Shown in pieces: positions 62,386 through 64,000 of a stretch of 64,000 nucleotides of DNA (position 1 is its first letter; every line of letters begins with the position of its first letter). This DNA comes from an uncultured Pelagibacteraceae bacterium. Lineage in GTDB: Bacteria; Pseudomonadota; Alphaproteobacteria; Pelagibacterales; Pelagibacteraceae. A program made the position numbers and the translations under genes. The DNA lies in the NCBI GenBank assembly GCA_902593285.1, contig CACJHW010000001.1:1-64000 (forward strand), written 5' to 3'. The notes under the pieces are model-generated. The model worked only from the letters and a program-made list of their open reading frames with translations, did not search any database and was not told where the DNA came from.

Positions 62386-63480
62386 ATGAAAAATTATCTA
62401 AATTTTGAAACAGAAATTAAAGATCTAGAAAACGAGCTAGAAAAATTAAAAGATCCTTACAATCAAGAAGGATTATCAGAAGTCGATACTCAAAAAATTT
62501 CAAGCACTCAAACAGAAATAGATGAAAAATTAAAAAATATTTATTCTAATCTAGATCCTTGGCAGACTACTATGGTTGCTCGCCATGAAGACAGACCAAA
62601 AGCAAAATTTTTTATTGATAATTTGTTTGACGACTTCATTACATTATCTGGCGACAGGTATTATGGAGAAGATAAATCAGTATTAACTGGATTTGCAAAG
62701 TTTAATGGAAAATCTGTTTTAGTTATAGGCCAAGAAAAAGGAGAAGATCTAGATAGCAGGATAGAAAGAAATTTTGGCATGATGAGGCCAGAGGGTTATA
62801 GAAAAACTATTAGATTAATGAACTTGGCAAACAAATTTAATATTCCCATAATCTCTTTTATTGATACTCCAGGAGCATATCCAGGTGTAGGAGCTGAAGA
62901 GCGAGGTCAAGCCGAAGCAATTGCAAAATCAATCGAATGCTGTATGGAGCTTAAGGTTCCGACTATTGCGATAATCATAGGTGAGGGTGGTTCTGGTGGA
63001 GCAATAGCATTAGCCTCATCAAACAAAGTCCTTATGCTAGAAAATGCTATTTACTCAGTAATATCCCCTGAGGGATGTGCAACTATTCTATGGAGAGATC
63101 CAAAAAAAATGCTTGATGCTGCAAAAGCCATGAAACTTTCAGCTAAAGATTTATTAAAATTAAAAGTTATTGATGAAATAATTGAAGAACCTTTAGGTGG
63201 TGCACACAGAGATAGGGATATTATATTAAATAACGTGAAAGAAACTTTAACAAAAAATTTAAATTATTTTGACGAATTATCTTCTGAAGAAATAATTAAT
63301 GAGAGAAAAAATAAATTTCTTAAAATTGGAAGAAATGATGGTTTTATGTCTAGTACCGAAGATGTAAGTACGTTAACTATTAAGAAAAATAACTTTGATA
63401 AAATTTTAAAGTCAAAAAAAGTATTATCAGCGATTGTAGGTGGATTAATTTTAATTTCTTTGATTCTTATTTTAATTTAA
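62386..63480 (+). CDS. accA: acetyl-CoA carboxylase carboxyltransferase subunit alpha, with C-terminal membrane segment
   Basis: 364 residues; the family is usually about 315-320. NFETEIKDLENELEKL start, ARHEDRPKAKFFID, GDRYYGEDKSVL, NFGMMRPEGYRKTIRLM, FIDTPGAYPGVGAEERGQ, GEGGSGGAIAL, SPEGCATILWRD. After the conserved domain ends near 320 there is an extension with a hydrophobic stretch (VLSAIVGGLILISLILILI, about 346-364) at the extreme C-terminus. It pairs with AccD (40046-40975). The first codon is read as ATG at 62386. Confidence 0.94.
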   Translation: MKNYLNFETEIKDLENELEKLKDPYNQEGLSEVDTQKISSTQTEIDEKLKNIYSNLDPWQTTMVARHEDRPKAKFFIDNLFDDFITLSGDRYYGEDKSVLTGFAKFNGKSVLVIGQEKGEDLDSRIERNFGMMRPEGYRKTIRLMNLANKFNIPIISFIDTPGAYPGVGAEERGQAEAIAKSIECCMELKVPTIAIIIGEGGSGGAIALASSNKVLMLENAIYSVISPEGCATILWRDPKKMLDAAKAMKLSAKDLLKLKVIDEIIEEPLGGAHRDRDIILNNVKETLTKNLNYFDELSSEEIINERKNKFLKIGRNDGFMSSTEDVSTLTIKKNNFDKILKSKKVLSAIVGGLILISLILILI

Positions 63481-63482
63481 AT

Positions 63483-64000
63483 TTATAAAGCACCGTGACA
63501 ATGCTTAAATTTTTTTCCAGATCCACAAAAACATGGCTCATTTCTTCCCATTTTTTTATTATTTGAAATTTGTTTAGAAATATTGCTTTGTTTTTTTTCA
63601 TTTTCTTGGATTGACTCAAGAACAACTTTTAAGTTTATAAGAATTGTTACATAATCTAATTTTAATTTTTCTAGAAGATTTGAAAATAATTCAAATGCTT
63701 CTTTTTTATATTCTACTAATGGATCTCTTTGACCATAAGATCTTAATCCTATGACCTGTCTTAATTGCTCCAAATATTGAATGTGCGATTTCCAATTTAA
63801 ATCGATTGATTGAAGAAAAATTCTTTTTTCAATTTCTTTTGCGTGATCCTCACCTAAAAGTTTAATCCGTTCGTTTCTAGTCTCTTGAAATTTATTAGAA
63901 ATCTTTTCTCTAAAATCTTTGTCTTTTGCCTCAATCAAATCTTTAAACTCAGTTTCCTCAAAACTTTTTCCAATTATTTGCTTAGTCTTATTGTTAAATT
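63483..64000 (-). CDS. secA: preprotein translocase subunit SecA, C-terminal part (5' end outside window)
   Basis: The frame stays open to the right edge of the window. The visible 172 residues hold the helical wing/scaffold end (LQSIDLNWKSHIQYLEQLRQVIGLRSYGQRDPLVEYKKEAFELF) and the C-terminal zinc-binding SEC-C motif NEPCFCGSGKKFKHCHG. SecA is the translocation ATPase of the Sec system. The gene converges on accA with 2 nt between. Confidence 0.95.
   Translation of the reverse strand, partial: FNNKTKQIIGKSFEETEFKDLIEAKDKDFREKISNKFQETRNERIKLLGEDHAKEIEKRIFLQSIDLNWKSHIQYLEQLRQVIGLRSYGQRDPLVEYKKEAFELFSNLLEKLKLDYVTILINLKVVLESIQENEKKQSNISKQISNNKKMGRNEPCFCGSGKKFKHCHGAL

Overview
The window is a strongly AT-rich, gene-dense bacterial chromosome segment (about 30% G+C by eye). 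Gene spacers are tiny and stop/start codons often overlap. The content points to an alphaproteobacterium of the SAR11 clade (Candidatus Pelagibacter-like). Evidence: a tandem glycine riboswitch in front of malate synthase, which is documented for SAR11; alphaproteobacterial markers (GcrA, DUF2948 between murA and hisD, CycM-type membrane cytochrome c, RegB, the CobS/CobT/J-domain/BolA block, the alphaproteobacterial HisRS with a tRNA-His lacking G-1); and alphaproteobacterial gene orders.

Layout. 1-2344: the end of a surface-polysaccharide region (methyltransferase, glycosyltransferase, sugar epimerase). 2404-9531: tRNA-Ser, gyrB, the redox kinase regB, then cobT/cobS/J-domain protein divergent from bolA. 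9520-15310: aroB-aroK, then a small membrane protein, a secreted protein of unknown function, def, fmt and truA. 15290-22679: one long leftward cluster reading rpmH-rnpA-yidD-yidC-argB-HAD-dapD-dapE, ending in an unusual HDAC-family deacylase and SET-domain methyltransferase pair. 22776-27769: a TVP38 membrane protein, tRNA-Thr, two tiny ORFs, dcd, murA, DUF2948, hisD, infA, tRNA-Phe. 27794-31489: cspA with a strong terminator, a candidate small RNA, tRNA-His joined to hisS, hisZ, hisG.

31472-38475 is the most accessory-looking part. It holds a cytosine-5 DNA methyltransferase with a convergent restriction-endonuclease-like gene, rmuC, two tandem paralogous small proteins, an unknown protein, an MGME1-like PD-(D/E)XK nuclease and an exonuclease I homologue. 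38510-51252: trx, then a long leftward superoperon read as rnd-kdsD-lptC-lptB-aroA-cmk-rpsA-ihfB-pyrF-trpF-trpB-trpA-accD-folC. 51267-57248: an NDUFA9-like protein, gcrA, argD-argF, cycM, kdsB-pheA. 57259-59969: the SRP RNA followed by dnaX-ybaB-recR. 59944-64000: glcB with its tandem glycine riboswitch, accA, and the 3' part of secA.

Most of the window is streamlined housekeeping: aromatic amino acids, Lys/Arg/His biosynthesis, fatty-acid carboxylase, LPS/Kdo, translation and replication. Points that stand out: a tRNA-His gene ending 4 nt before the start of hisS, so that tRNA processing would leave an almost leaderless mRNA; a promoter-terminator pair with no gene (candidate sRNA); a co-divergent TrpA/TrpB pair with the catalytic Glu of TrpB changed to Asp; a cytidylate kinase lacking the P-loop lysine; an A10 tract in dnaX placed exactly where slippage would give a gamma subunit; a URRC-type SRP tetraloop; an acetyl-CoA carboxylase alpha subunit with a C-terminal membrane segment; and the HDAC/SET pair. 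All functional calls rest on reading the sequence alone; no searches were run.
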